Shown here one piece after another: positions 38,401 through 47,333 of a stretch of 64,000 nucleotides of DNA. The notes under the pieces are model-generated. The model worked only from the letters and a program-made list of their open reading frames with translations, searched no databases and was not told the origin of the DNA. The translations under genes were made by a program, and so were the position numbers. Position 1 is the first letter of the stretch. Every line of letters starts with the position of its first letter. The stretch comes from Stictocephala bisonia (taxonomy: Eukaryota; Arthropoda; Insecta; Hemiptera; Membracidae), in NCBI GenBank assembly GCA_035578905.1, contig JAQJVL010000288.1:992001-1056000 (forward strand), written 5' to 3'.

Positions 38401-41400
38401 CTCAGTTGAAGTGACAACTGGTCCACAGATTCCCCCAGTTGTGATACTGACACAAGGATGATAGGGCCTTTCACTAGAAACGTTATGACACAGTCACCAG
38501 CGTGAATAGACTGGATCTGATCATCACTTGACTGGACAAAGGAAACCAATGCTTGCATGACTCCGAACAGTGTGACCAGACGGTCCTCGTTGCCATACCT
38601 GAAGGACAAGTACATCTAGCGTAGCAGAGACATAGTGTTCAATAATCTTGAGTGGCTGTTAGAGGAATCAAAGTTTAGAGACTTCATCCTTTCCGCTCTG
38701 TATAGGAATTCTTTAAAATGTTGATAGTTTTAAAAAATATTATTTTTCTTCTACGTTAAATTTTATAACCGACAAATGGACGAACATGGTGAATAATAAT
38801 AACAAAATACTTCCAATTTGAACATGGTTTGTATTTTTCTTTTTATTTCAAAATTGATAATAAATGACAATTGATGGTCAAGAAGAACAAAGCATTCATT
38901 GACCACATTAAAAACACATTTTGGAACCTGAGTCTGCTATTTAACCCTTTGAGGACCAAATGACTATATTTTGTCATTTATATTTTTTTCCTTGAGGACT
39001 GAAATGATGAAATATGGTCATTACAAAAATTCACAATGAGGACCAAATGATGATATCCCGTCATTCGAAGTTTGTTACATATAACATCCAATTTACCGCT
39101 TACGATAAACTTTGGGATGACATGCAGACGTTCGAGAATGCTTTTTTTAACATCTGGAGCCAGCTGTTGGAATATAAAGTTTCAATGATAAGAACTGACA
39201 ATAATAGACAGAGTGAATTTTAACAGATCAATCTGACAGTATTAACAAAACATTTCATGTTATATATTTTTTTCCTTTCAATCCGATTGTTCTAATTTTT
39301 TCTGGGTTTGCTAATAACAGTGTTGTTTTTCTAATAACAGTTTGCCATAGGTATAATATTTTTTGTTTACGAGCTGTAAGCGTAAAAAAATTTATTTTAA
39401 AAAAAATACACTTTTTTGACAATATATAAATACTTAAAAATTATGAGATGGCTTTTTGGATATTTATTCTGGTAAAGTACTCAAATACTTTTTATTCTGG
39501 TAAAGTTCGCAAATACTTTGTCAGTCCTCAAAGGGTTAATGTTTCATAAAATGACCTAAAATACAATTAAGTTATTGGGCAAAAAAGAAATAAGAGGCAA
39601 GACATAAATATTCCGAAAAATAACAAATATAAACACAAACATCATTAACACAAAAATACAAACACTTATCAAAACCCAATAAAATAATCCAATCAATAAA
39701 TATATAGGCAAATTAAGTTAAATATTAACAAAAGATGAATATTCGTTTCAAAGTGATTAAGCAATGTTAGCGAGAAGTGAAAAGCAGTTCAGAGAAGGTA
39801 CCGAAATACTGAATATATCCTCTGGAAATTTAAAGAACCCCGCACAGAAACACGCCCTACCCACGAGCCATTGTTTAGATTCATCTTAACAACAAGTAAC
39901 TATGACAATTCTAAAACAATATTATTATTGTACTACTGCAAAATAAATCAAATCAATACTTATTTATTTATTCATTTATTTATTTATTCATAAGACGCCG
40001 ATCGTCAAGATATGGGCGAATATGGATTTCGAATGAGTGTGATGAGTATTGATGAGCGAATGTAGTCTTGTTACAAACTAAGGCCGACTATTCCTTAGTG
40101 TCATTAATTAATAGCCCAATGACAAATGAACAGCCGGTGGTTATCAGCTGATCCTTCTCAAAATGAATTATGACTCTGATTGGGATCGAACTGAGAACCT
40201 TTAGCACATGAAGCTGGGATTGAACCAACTACGCTACCGACCTTTCCATTAGATTGGGTTACAGCTAATTTTGACCTCAATACACTTGGGGTATCAAGTA
40301 AAAGTTGTCCTGCTCTCTATTCGAATTCGTGTGAACTATGTAATTATCTATTTGTCGAATTTGGCTCAAATGGATATTTTCTGAATAAGGTATGGGAAGG
40401 ATTTAATAATATTTGTTTAGCAACAAAGAACATCTTGAGTACAGTTTTTGAAGTGTACTTGAAGCCATACAATTATTTGGTTAATTAAATTAAGTTCAGA
40501 ACAGCGTCTTGAAATTACAAACAATTCTGTCAAAGTCGAATACGTGTTGACACAACAGTATTAAAGTAATTCAGTTAAATGAAGAGACCAATAATCATAT
40601 AGTAATAACAAGAAGTTGACATTTTCAATATGATTAAGGATTAGTTTTTATGCAAGAGACAAATGTAAACAATTATTCTAGAAAAATTTCAGTAAGTTAA
40701 TATCGCTTTAAACTACGCAGAATCTAAGAATATTACAATGCTGGTATGAATAATTTGTAAATAATATAATGTAGTCTAGATATGTTTGTAGTTTTATATA
40801 ATTTTATGAATGTACTATAAGACTGCAATTTTTTCTTTTATTCGGTCATTCTGGTATATAAGGGAGAGGGATGCGGGCCAAATTAACAGGAAGGTCTAAA
40901 GAGAAGCCTCTACAACAAACACAAGTTGAGCTTGTAAATGCCATTCATGTTGAGAGTATTGGTACGTATGATGAGTTTGCTGTATTATCACCAAGTGCAC
41001 AACTTCGTCTTTTCATGGGTGCAATTGAACAAATTTATCCATAGGGCAAAATATTGGACTTTCAGGTAGAATAAATTTTCTACTTTTACTTGGGAACAAA
41101 GTTTTGTGTACAGCAGATTGTAGGCAATAGATTCTGTTCTCCTAATATTCATTGGATACTATCAGCGTGTATACTGACCAACCAAACCACTGATCAAACT
41201 GTCAGGGCTAACAGTCAGTGTCAGGGGGCACTCTACACACTGCTTGACCAGACCACAGACAATTGTGAGTTTTTGACGTCACTTTGATATAATTTATAAC
41301 ACATTGTATCTATTGCTCCATTTAAATAATCAGAAATCATGCAGTTCTTAATATTTTAATAAATAGCTGCAAGAAAGTTGAAGAAAAGTGATTTCAGGAC

Positions 41401-44400
41401 AGGAACAAGTTTACTGATGTAAATCTGTAAGAAAATTAGACTTCCATGATTGTTTGCTAATGGGTAGCTGTCGGTTATCCGCCCATCAACCCTATACATC
41501 CCCCGGTCAGATCATTTGATGGCATGGGGGCCTTAGACTGTCAGTTGTCAGAAAAACAAAATGAATAAAGAAATTTTTCCCTTATGACAGCCAGACAATC
41601 GGAACAGACCGTTTGTGTTCACCAACAAGTCTACACACTACCCATCAACCAACCAAACTGTTAAGGTAGGCAGTTTGTAATGGCCTTAACAGAGAAGTCT
41701 GTGCTGTTATTTTTGGCTGGTGAGCACGTTTCGGTTATTGTTTAGGGATGAGAAATATCACGATCAGAAAATCAGACCAATACTTCATAATTTGGCTTAT
41801 ATGACAAGCTGTTGGGATAACCTTCAACTTGAGGATCTACAATAAGTCATAACAGACTTCTACTGTAGGGTATGCACTAAACCATAAGGATCTTCTATTA
41901 GAGGAACATCATAATCCTTAAAGACTGTCTACTGGAGGATTCACAATAAGTCATAAGAACCTTATATTGGATTGTACACAGTAAAGACCGTACAGTAATA
42001 TTGGCCAATACCTACTCACCCATCCGTGTAATGTGGTATTGAACCACCCACCTGCCGTACACTTATGGTTGTATTGACCTACCCTTACACGTATGATGGT
42101 ATTGGCATACCTACAACCATATTTTATCAGTTTGTAATCGGTTCAACTTACTCAGTGACAAAGTCATCATTATATTCACATTATCTATATGATTGGCATC
42201 TTGAATTGAAATAAATAAAAAATAGTATACAGGATTTCTTTTTCTTCATTTTTTAAATGGCTCTATAGATTGGATTTAGTTTTATGATAGGAGGTCACTT
42301 TATATTTTCATTAATATATGGGATAAATTTTGAATCCTGTTCCAAATATATTACTGCTTTTTTTTAATTAATTAATGATAGCTGAGAACAAACCGTCTAG
42401 TAATTATATACACTAGAAACAAAGATACTCTATACTTAATGATTTCTTTAACACAAAGTCACACCTTTTTTAATTTAACACGTTAGCTGCCGTGCCGACC
42501 CGATCGGGTCGGCATACGTAGTTACGCTAGAAACATTGGCCGACCCTATCGGGTCGGCGTCAGCAATTAGTAAGGGTCTACAAAATATCAATTTTTAAAG
42601 TCTATAATTCTATTTATCAATTATTTAATAGACAACTCATGAATATAGGATCCCATAGTTATGTAAAAATGTATCCAGGACATTCTAAAACCATTTACTT
42701 CAAGTTAAAATTTACTTTAAAAAAGCGTGAATGATGCCGACCAGACCGAGTCGGCACATTTTCTTTTTAACTTTGATCAATGTTTTAATGTTAAATAATT
42801 GGTAGTTTTATTGGGGATAGACAAAACAACACATTGATACATTTTATAAAGAAATTGTAATAGGATAAAATACATTTGCAGAAAAAGTAGGTTATTTACA
42901 TGTCTACTTACGTACATTTTTAAAACAGTCCTTGCACGAAAAGGGTTTCTCAGGACACATTTTCCATAGGGTAGTTACTTTTTTAAGGTTTTTTGTTAAC
43001 TTCCGGTCTCCTGTGCGGGCAACTCTTTGGTAGCACACTTTGCAGTTCTTTCGCGCTCTTCGTTTGTTCTTCCCTTCACCAACGAAAGTGGAAGTTTCAG
43101 ACAAGAAGTGATGTCCAACTTCTTTCACAGGCTCAACCTGTCCTGTCTGCAAACCCAGCAACTCATACAAAATTTTTTCTCTAAATGTAGTAATGGAGTA
43201 CAAATGTTTTCTTCTACTTTGGGCTGTGACTCCAACGGCATCTTTATACGCTAACCAGGCATTAACAAAAGCTGTTCCTAAGAGGAACTCTTCAGCGACT
43301 TTATGGTACCATCGCATCGTTTTTCTTACAGCAGTGCTGTATGATGCCATCTGGTCAGACACGTCGATTCCCATCTTTGCCTTGTTGTAATGAACTAGTA
43401 CTAGAGGCTTTAAAATAGGTTGGCCCTGTCTTGTTTTTTCCCTGTGTCAATATAATCCACAGGATGCTTTGTAGACATCAACCTAACCTCCCTCTTGTCA
43501 AACCATTTCGTGAATACAATGCCATTCGGGTACTCAAGGCAGTTCATCTCACCTCTACGAAGTGTTACTGTCCCATTGGATGGTACTGATTTCTTGTGGG
43601 GAAACCATGCCCTATTATGAGTACAATAACTACAATATGTGTGTTACGTGACAAAAGTAGGCTATATTGGCCAAGTCTACAGAGGTATAAAAATTGTCTA
43701 CATATAAGGTATGGCCCTTATCTAGGTAGTCTTTCATTAAGTCCAAAACTACAGAAGTTGCTAATGTTAGATTGTCATCGGCTCCAGTCCCTGCTCCCAT
43801 GTAAACTTTTACTTTAAAAGTGTAGCCACTTGTGTCACAGATTTTAAACACCTTAATCCCATATTTGTGTGTTTTGTTGGGAAGATATGGCGAAAAAGGA
43901 GCCGTCCTCTAAAAGGGATCATACTCTCATCCACAACAACATCTTCACCAGGAGATTTTTTTATTTTGAATTGGTTATTTAAATGATCAATAAGGGGTGA
44001 GATTTTGGATAGTCTACCTCCCTGTGGCATTTTCTCATTATCACTAAAATGCCAGAATCTTAATATTAATTGAAACCTATTCCGGCTCATAATTTTACCT
44101 ACAACACAATTTTTATAGAGTATGTTATTCGACCAATAATCTGTCAGTCGAGGCATTGGCACAAGACCCATCCATAACAATAATCCCAAGAACTTTTTTA
44201 TTTCGTCTGGATTAGTATTTCTCCATTTTCGCAGTCTACTACTACGATTCAATCGTAATTTACTTATAACCTGAGCAGCATTACGATTGGTTTCGTCAAC
44301 CATAACCTGCATGATTTCATCAGTCAAATATGCATAAAAGTAATCAACAGGTTTTGCATTTTGTGGAAGATTGAATGAAAATGTTGGTACTCCGTCAAAT

Positions 44401-46655
44401 TTAATATTTTTTTGCCTACCCTCAAATAATTGCCATTTTTCATCTTCATCTTTTTTCATTTGGATTTTTTCATTTTTATTCAACACTGTATTTTTCACCT
44501 AAACTAGTATTTACATCTTCTCTTTGTACATGTTCTATATTTACAACTCCATCAACATTCATAACGCTTTCATCATTCACACTGTTATTTTCACTAATAA
44601 TTTCAGCCATAACTTCATTCATATCTTCATCATAATTATTGTCTACAACAGCGGTTCTCAACCTTTTAGCACTGGCGCCCCCTCTTTGAACACTGAAGAT
44701 AGCTCACGCCTCCCTTCCAGTCAATAATTGGTTGGTTCAAGTTAGAACAGTGAAATTATGAAACTGACAATGCTAACTCTACGTTAGCAAAAGCTGGGAT
44801 GCAAAATAAAAATCCAGATATATTTAAATACGAAAGTTTATTTGATGGTTTTGAAAGTTTTTGTTTTTTAACAAAATATATATTTTTAATTTTTTTCTCT
44901 GTACCCTCACGCCTCCCCTGATATTCTCTCACGCCCTCCCAGGGGGGCGCGCCCCCCAGGTTGAGAACCACTGGTCTACAACATTACTTATCTTACCATC
45001 TAAGTCACTCTCCGATAAAGAGTCGTACCTGGGAGCAAAGTCGGGATCTTCGTCCATGTTATCCATGTCGCTCTCTTCATTACTTCCACAACCATCATCA
45101 CTAACACGGTCCATTTGTGGGTCATATTCACTTGTCATAGGATCGTATAAAGCGTTTGTTATTTCATCACTATTCACATCACCCATTGTTGAAAATATAA
45201 ACTAACTAAATAAACTAAAATAAAATACAAACACTCAAAGACATACGTAACATGGAAGGATATCTGAACAAAATGTAAAATTCAGTGTGAATACACTACA
45301 CCTAACAACACACAAACTGTAACCAAGTGAGGTTAGATTACACTAAGCGGGTGCCGAGTACAATAAAAAGTGCGCGAAATAACACGAACATGTGTGTCAC
45401 GATTTACCGCGCACCGAGTCCAGTACTGCCAATATCTTACGTGAAATACACCCAAAAACAATGTTGTTCCAATTGGGTCGGCACATTTATTTTTCAATTA
45501 AAATTCGTTAATAAAAAAAATCTGCCGACCCGATCGACCCATAATTAACAGCGTTATTTGAAACATTTTATTTATAAAATATCATATGACACTACGTAAA
45601 AAACATATTACAACAAAAATTAATGAAAACAAAGTAACGATAAAACTTGGCAATATGGGGACATCACCGGTCCAACCCAGTGGCAGCTAACGTGTTAAAT
45701 ACCTACGCTAACATTAGGTACTAAATTTCACGACTACCTGTTAGTAAGGTAACTGACATTTCATTTTAAAATGTTCTTTTATTGCACATGTCTTAAACTC
45801 TTAACTTAGTAGTTAGGTAAGTTTGTGGGTTTAACAGTTTAAAAATAGATGGCAGCCACTGCTGGCAGTTTAGAGACCATTCAAAGTTTAGGAGCTAAAA
45901 GAGGAGGCCATCAACGCTCTACCAACCAGAGAGCTACCTGGATAGTTTCTTAGAATTTCTTAAAAAGCAAACATAATTCATCTTTATTTTTATCAATAAA
46001 TGATAAAAATGTTGGTAGTTTAATTTTCTGTGCAAGCTAGAGACAATGATTTTGGATTTCTGGAAAATGATGACTATTTCTGGAAAATCTTAAGGCAATA
46101 AAATTGTGAAACGCATGTGAATTTGCAAATGCAAAATTGTATTTGTCTTGAGGCAGCAATACATTTGCCTGACTATTCATTGAATTTTTGTTAATTTTCA
46201 GAATTTAAAGAAATCAAAATTAATAGGCCTCTTGCTAGCCTAGTGGTTAGCACGTCCGCATCATATGCAGATGGTCACGGGTTCAAATCCCGGGATGTCC
46301 ACTTAGAAATTTGCTGATGGGTTTGGACCGTTGTCCCTTAACAACGTATATGTAAACAAAGTAAAATGCCACTGGCGTAGATAAAATGAAAAAAAAAGAA
46401 AAGAAAAAGAAAAAAATTATAAAATTTTCATTACAATAAAATTTAAAACCATAATAAATAGATATAATATCACCTTGAATAGACTGGTTTTCCTGCACTA
46501 CTAAGAATAAATATATGCTTGTTTTTCTCCTTCCAATTGGGATCATCCAAAACATTATCTTGATCATTTTCCACACTATCTTGATCCTTTTCTTCATTTA
46601 AATTAAGGTTGTCTGTCAAATCAGAGACTTCTTCAATACCACTTTCAACCAATTC
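20340..46655 (-). CDS. Mon1: Vacuolar fusion protein MON1, spliced gene span (seven exons seen, 5' end missing)
   Basis: MON1 forms the Mon1-Ccz1 complex, the guanine-nucleotide exchange factor that recruits and activates Rab7 on endosomes and autophagosomes. Seven minus-strand exons (46655-46474, 38598-38401, 36224-35981, 34755-34580, 28665-28545, 24458-24177, 20480-20340) join in phase through GT-AG introns into 447 residues plus TAA. The product covers the three longin domains: the first starts at KHIFILSSAGKPVYSR, the second at NLVFAILIANNQLI, the third around LKLVYQQLPAETALGW. Conserved family landmarks include GNEDRLVTLFGVMQALVSF, RCLPLNP, GWTPICLPNFDSSGF and HAHVSYL. Family members run about 530-560 residues, so roughly 80-100 poorly conserved N-terminal residues and the start codon are not located; they must lie right of 46655. 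The introns total about 25 kb and are packed with transposons. Confidence 0.93.
20736..21180 (-). pseudogene. Decayed ORF with acidic N-terminus, unrecognised
   Basis: In MON1's last intron, minus strand. A short acidic stretch (SDIEVSETDTED, then a stop) at about 21180-21050 precedes an open frame, 21035-20736, with IPNEKYLPNWKTHDMSLRAL and a Cys-rich segment CQCNEKCLDAQC. The acidic leader resembles those of piggyBac-like transposases, but the rest is not recognised. It may be the remnant of a transposase. Confidence 0.25.
21411..21677 (+). repeat. SINE-like 3' block with short direct repeats
   Basis: Two copies of GCGAGCTGAGCTC(G/A)TCATTG occur at 21411 and 21454. A perfect 38-bp tandem duplication follows at 21602-21639 and 21640-21677. 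Between them TTCGCCCATATCTTGAC (21573-21589) is shared, in reverse, with the SINE at 39961-40262. This suggests the 3' part of the same SINE family. Confidence 0.5.
23038..23704. mobile_element. Possible TTAA-flanked MITE
   Basis: TTAA at 23038-23041 and 23701-23704 is followed inward by CCCTCCCACTG and, on the reverse strand, CCATCCCGATG. This is a short imperfect inverted repeat of piggyBac type. The right side repeats the motif CAACTAACATC twice (about 23641 and 23681). No coding sequence. The short repeat makes the call tentative. Confidence 0.45.
24177..24458 (-). CDS. Mon1: MON1 exon 6 of those seen
   Basis: 94 codons, phase 0 at both ends, from the TTATTAG acceptor (24460-24459) to the donor GTAAGT (24176). 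It encodes RLRRNNSLEAINAALAEPP, then GLRHCLYKCKTSDQLW, then APYHTPDQAERLHHIYRRLH and LKLVYQQLPAETALGW, matching the MON1 region leading into the third longin domain. Confidence 0.93.
25660..28209. mobile_element. PiggyBac transposon, nearly full length but inactive
   Basis: TTAA duplications at 25660-25663 and 28206-28209 enclose 2.5 kb. Inward, the ends read CCTACGTTGGTCGAA and, on the reverse strand, CCCGCCGTTGGTCGAAGGG. A subterminal unit GGTCGAAGGGTGAGCG with a palindromic partner (GGGTGAGCGC...GCGCTCACCC) occurs near 25693 and in variant form near 27985 and 28169. The interior holds a frameshifted transposase on the minus strand. The element lies in a MON1 intron. Confidence 0.93.
26155..27878 (-). 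pseudogene. PiggyBac transposase, frameshifted
   Basis: The coding region starts at ATG 27878 (MSVGHIVQWLQ) with an acidic leader (DHETGSEQSGDEEEES). It runs through four reading-frame segments: 27878-27546, 27607-27137, 27195-26803 and 26760-26155. The three catalytic Asp are present in VTLDEM, VTMDNWFSS and GGVDIVDGMK. The first lies right at a frameshift before ESFRGRC. The C-terminus has the family's Cys-rich zinc-binding tail (CGFC, CATC, CGEH, CVQC). About three frameshifts make it non-functional as read. Confidence 0.92.
28210..28544 (-). other. MON1 intron sequence, nothing else seen
   Basis: AT-rich intron DNA between the piggyBac element and a MON1 exon; no feature recognised. Confidence 0.5.
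28545..28665 (-). CDS. Mon1: MON1 exon 5 of those seen
   Basis: 121 bases from the acceptor TATTTCAG (28667-28666) to the donor GTAAGC (28544). The first base completes a Ser codon with the previous exon. It encodes GFLHAHVSYLAEDCQACLLL, then LTVDHDLFFVLSEAKQRIVE, one of the most conserved MON1 segments. Confidence 0.95.
28666..30771 (-). other. MON1 intron, mostly unrecognised
   Basis: AT-rich intron DNA. A GC-richer segment at about 29280-29580 stands out in composition but shows no recognised protein, tRNA or transposon ends. Low-complexity open frames are ignored. Confidence 0.4.
31716..32568. mobile_element. PiggyBac internal-deletion derivative nested in the hAT element
   Basis: TTAA at 31716-31719 and 32565-32568. 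Both ends read inward CCCTCTCCCGT. The interior retains the first 58 codons of a transposase-like reading frame on the minus strand but no catalytic region, so this is an internal-deletion product of a longer element. Confidence 0.85.
31975..32151 (-). pseudogene. PiggyBac-like transposase, acidic N-terminus only
   Basis: A 58-residue open frame starts MNQDQFLRNSEIDRIF and continues with an acidic run (ENESEVESEVSSEDDISEL), ending at TAA 31975. The acidic leader and its position inside piggyBac-type ends match the N-terminus of piggyBac transposases. The DDD catalytic domain and zinc-binding tail are missing. Confidence 0.65.
34167..34382 (+). repeat. tRNA-derived SINE
   Basis: The head has an A-box-like GGTGGCCAAGCGACC and, about 60 bases later, a decayed B box (CAGGTTAAAATCTT). 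This is class II tRNA spacing, as in Leu/Ser tRNAs. The tail AAGATTGGCGTCCTT followed by A-rich sequence is shared with the SINE at 35455-35590. Confidence 0.6.
34346..34473 (+). repeat. 128-bp direct repeat, copy 1
   Basis: Nearly identical to 34768-34895. It begins with the SINE 3' end (AAGATTGGCGTC) and continues into its 3' flank, up to GTAGTGATGATTTTGG. The two copies flank MON1 exon 34755-34580. Confidence 0.85.
34580..34755 (-). CDS. Mon1: MON1 exon 4 of those seen
   Basis: 176 bases, acceptor TGTTGTAG (34757-34756), donor GTTAGT (34579), ending after two bases of a Ser codon. It encodes NLVFAILIANNQLIMMVRMK, the first strand of the second longin domain, then DLHLVFNLVSASESF and GWTPICLPNFDS. 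Confidence 0.95.
34768..34895 (+). repeat. 128-bp direct repeat, copy 2
   Basis: Second copy of the 34346-34473 sequence, 422 bases further right and starting about a dozen bases from the MON1 exon acceptor. It contains the SINE 3' end without the SINE head, so it arose by duplication rather than by a separate SINE insertion. Confidence 0.85.
35455..35590 (+). repeat. tRNA-derived SINE
   Basis: A-box-like TTGGCGAGCGGTCAAAGGC and an intact B box GGTTCGAAACC lie about 55 bases apart, as in a class II tRNA. A short unique body and the tail AAGGAGATTAGCCTCTCC with A-rich end follow. It is the same family as the SINE at 34167 and lies in a MON1 intron. Confidence 0.7.
35981..36224 (-). CDS. Mon1: MON1 exon 3 of those seen
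   Basis: 244 bases from acceptor TTTGCAG (36226-36225) to donor GTTATT (35980). The first base completes an Arg codon. It encodes YVYNQIVSILTLKQLTKIFE, then HNFDLRRLLTGSERLIDHLL and LGAIRCLPLNPTCRDAIGQT, the characteristic MON1 linker between the first and second longin domains. Confidence 0.95.
36480..36960. repeat. Possible short inverted-repeat element
   Basis: TTTTTTGGTGCGCTA near 36520 and the reverse complement of GCGCACCAAAAAG near 36930 form an imperfect inverted pair inside a MON1 intron. No target duplication was found. Confidence 0.25.
37481..37531. repeat. Perfect 24-bp hairpin with a 3-base loop
   Basis: Bases 37481-37504 are exactly complementary to 37508-37531 around a TCT loop. 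The sequence is AT-rich (CTTATATATTTATTTAAC...). It lies in the MON1 intron. Confidence 0.8.
38401..38598 (-). CDS. Mon1: MON1 exon 2 of those seen
   Basis: 198 bases from acceptor CTTCAG (38600-38599) to donor GTAACA (38400). It completes an Arg codon with exon 1. It encodes YGNEDRLVTLFGVMQALVSF, then IQSIHAGDCVITFLVKGPII and LVSVSQLGESVDQLSLQL, the body of the first longin domain. Confidence 0.95.
38941..39539. mobile_element. PiggyBac-type MITE
   Basis: TTAA at 38941-38944 and 39536-39539 with inward ends CCCTTTGAGGACC and, on the reverse strand, CCCTTTGAGGACTGACAAAG. The left side repeats a unit GAGGACCAAATGA...TGTCATT about three times (from 38951, 38993 and 39038). No transposase sequence is recognised; the open frame at 39014-39223 is not. 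Confidence 0.85.
39961..40262 (-). repeat. tRNA-derived SINE
   Basis: On the minus strand a tRNA-like head (GGTCGGTAGCGTAGTTGG as A box, CAGTTCGATCCC as B box) is followed by a body and the 3' block TTCGCCCATATCTTGAC (40020-40004). It ends in repeated AATAAATA at 39961-39990. The same 3' block occurs at 21573-21589. It lies in the first MON1 intron. Confidence 0.65.
40871..41044 (+). CDS. Small ORF of 57 residues, unrecognised
   Basis: ATG at 40871 opens MRAKLTGRSKEKPLQQTQVE, then a mixed-composition sequence with GTYDEFAVLSPSAQLRLFMG and IEQIYP, ending at TAG. Its amino-acid composition is protein-like rather than AT-rich noise, which is why it is listed. It could be a transposase or gene remnant; no family was recognised. 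Confidence 0.25.
   Translation: MRAKLTGRSKEKPLQQTQVELVNAIHVESIGTYDEFAVLSPSAQLRLFMGAIEQIYP
41830..42125 (+). repeat. Degenerate tandem repeats
   Basis: About 41830-41960 holds roughly four diverged copies of a unit near 40 bases (ACAATAAGTCATAA...CTTCTACTGTAGG). About 42005-42125 holds three copies of another unit (CACCCA...GTACACTTATGGTTGTATTGA-like). Similar CACCC/GTATTGA-type phrases recur near 24575-24625. Confidence 0.5.
42904..45186 (-). pseudogene. PiggyBac transposase, interrupted by a hAT MITE and frameshifts
   Basis: Starts at 45186 (MGDVNSDEITNALYDPM) with a long acidic leader. It is interrupted at 44981 by the hAT insertion, resumes at 44648, then shifts frame near 44490 into the main domain (44498-43809). 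Catalytic Asp are visible in VVVDESMIPFRGR, LYVDNFYTS (43851-43630) and MGIDVSDQM (43374). The stretch 43629-43390 is decayed. The C-terminus is the family Cys-rich tail (CKVC...FSCKDC), ending at 42904. Several frameshifts plus the insertion make it inactive. Confidence 0.93.
44649..44973. mobile_element. hAT-type MITE with 8-bp target duplication
   Basis: Direct repeats GTCTACAA at 44641-44648 and 44974-44981 flank inverted ends CAGCGGTTCTCAACC and, on the reverse strand, CAGTGGTTCTCAACC. The CAG-GGTTCTCAA ends and 8-bp duplication are classic hAT features. At 325 bp it has no coding capacity. It is inserted in the N-terminal coding part of the piggyBac transposase. Confidence 0.93.
46226..46425 (+). 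repeat. tRNA-derived SINE
   Basis: TAGCCTAGTGGTTAGC is a good A box/D arm and GGGTTCAAATCCC a perfect B box/T arm. The intervening anticodon loop would read CAT. The acceptor ends do not pair, and the sequence continues into a 100-base body and A-rich tail at 46386, so it is a SINE rather than a working tRNA gene. It lies 49 bases beyond a MON1 exon in the intron. Confidence 0.75.
46474..46655 (-). CDS. Mon1: MON1 exon 1 of those seen (not the first exon)
   Basis: 182 bases, acceptor GCTTTTAG (46657-46656), donor GTGATA (46473). Phase 0 at the start and two bases of an Arg codon at the end. It encodes an acidic, poorly conserved leader (ELVESGIEEVSDLTDNLNLN) and then the start of longin domain 1, KHIFILSSAGKPVYS. 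There is no initiator Met in frame after the acceptor, so at least one upstream exon exists. Confidence 0.9.
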
Positions 46656-47099
46656 CTAAAAGCAGAAGAAGTATCAAAATATTTGCTTTTACCAATATAG
46701 TTTTCTGTAAAAGTCTTTGAATTTAACTAGGAGCCACCCTGCAGCACACTTTGCATGCCAACCTTGCTATGCTAAGTGTCATCTTGGCCTTGGTAATACC
46801 AGATGGTAGTAAGTCTCACTTGCTCCACTCATGACACCTCAGCCTTCAGCCTCAGTCTGTGATTACGTTAACATTAATAAGTTTGTGAATTTTTAACACA
46901 AACTTATTAACTGTTAACGTTAATACGTTTTTAACGCAAACTCATTAACCGTTATTGTCAATATGTTTTCCGTACTATAGAACTATATAAAACAACATAA
47001 CAAACATTTATTATTGTTTTGTTCATTAGTTGTTCCACTACTTTTACTTTCTATTGATCTACGTTTAATATTGATCTTATAAGATATTTTTTTAATTTT

Positions 47100-47333
47100 T
47101 ATGCGGGGTTTTTTTTTTTTTTGCTGAATATGAATTGGAAAACTATTTTGATCTATGACAATTATTTATCGAGATATAACGTAAAAATTACTTTTGCAAT
47201 GGATCACGATTAGCGGCCATTACGCAATCATTATATACAACAACTATTAACCACAAAAACCTATATTCCTGCTGGAGTGATGGCCGACAGGCTGTCAGAG
47301 GCTAGGCACCACATTTTATGATTTTTTGTTGAG
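47100..47333. repeat. Copy of the fold-back repeat family (split by a MITE)
   Basis: Diverged copy of the B arm at 50584-50924 (shared phrases GAAAACTATTTTG, GATTAGCGGCCATTACGC, ATATACAACAA). It continues after the MITE at 48489 with GACAATTAGGATAAGTTA. The MITE therefore inserted into an existing repeat copy. Confidence 0.75.

Larger units (their letters stand above)
42475..45698. mobile_element. PiggyBac transposon, full length but inactive
   Basis: TTAA at 42475-42478 and 45695-45698. Both ends read inward CACGTTAGCTGCC. Just inside the left end is a perfect 20-bp palindrome GCCGACCCGATCGGGTCGGC (42495-42514), with variants near 42540, 42734, 45472 and 45521. The transposase lies on the minus strand. 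A 325-bp hAT MITE is nested at 44649-44973. The whole sits in the first MON1 intron seen. Confidence 0.93.

Noticed and set aside
46226..46302. Functional tRNA with anticodon CAT
   Set aside because: A and B boxes are good, but the acceptor strands do not pair and an A-rich SINE body follows.
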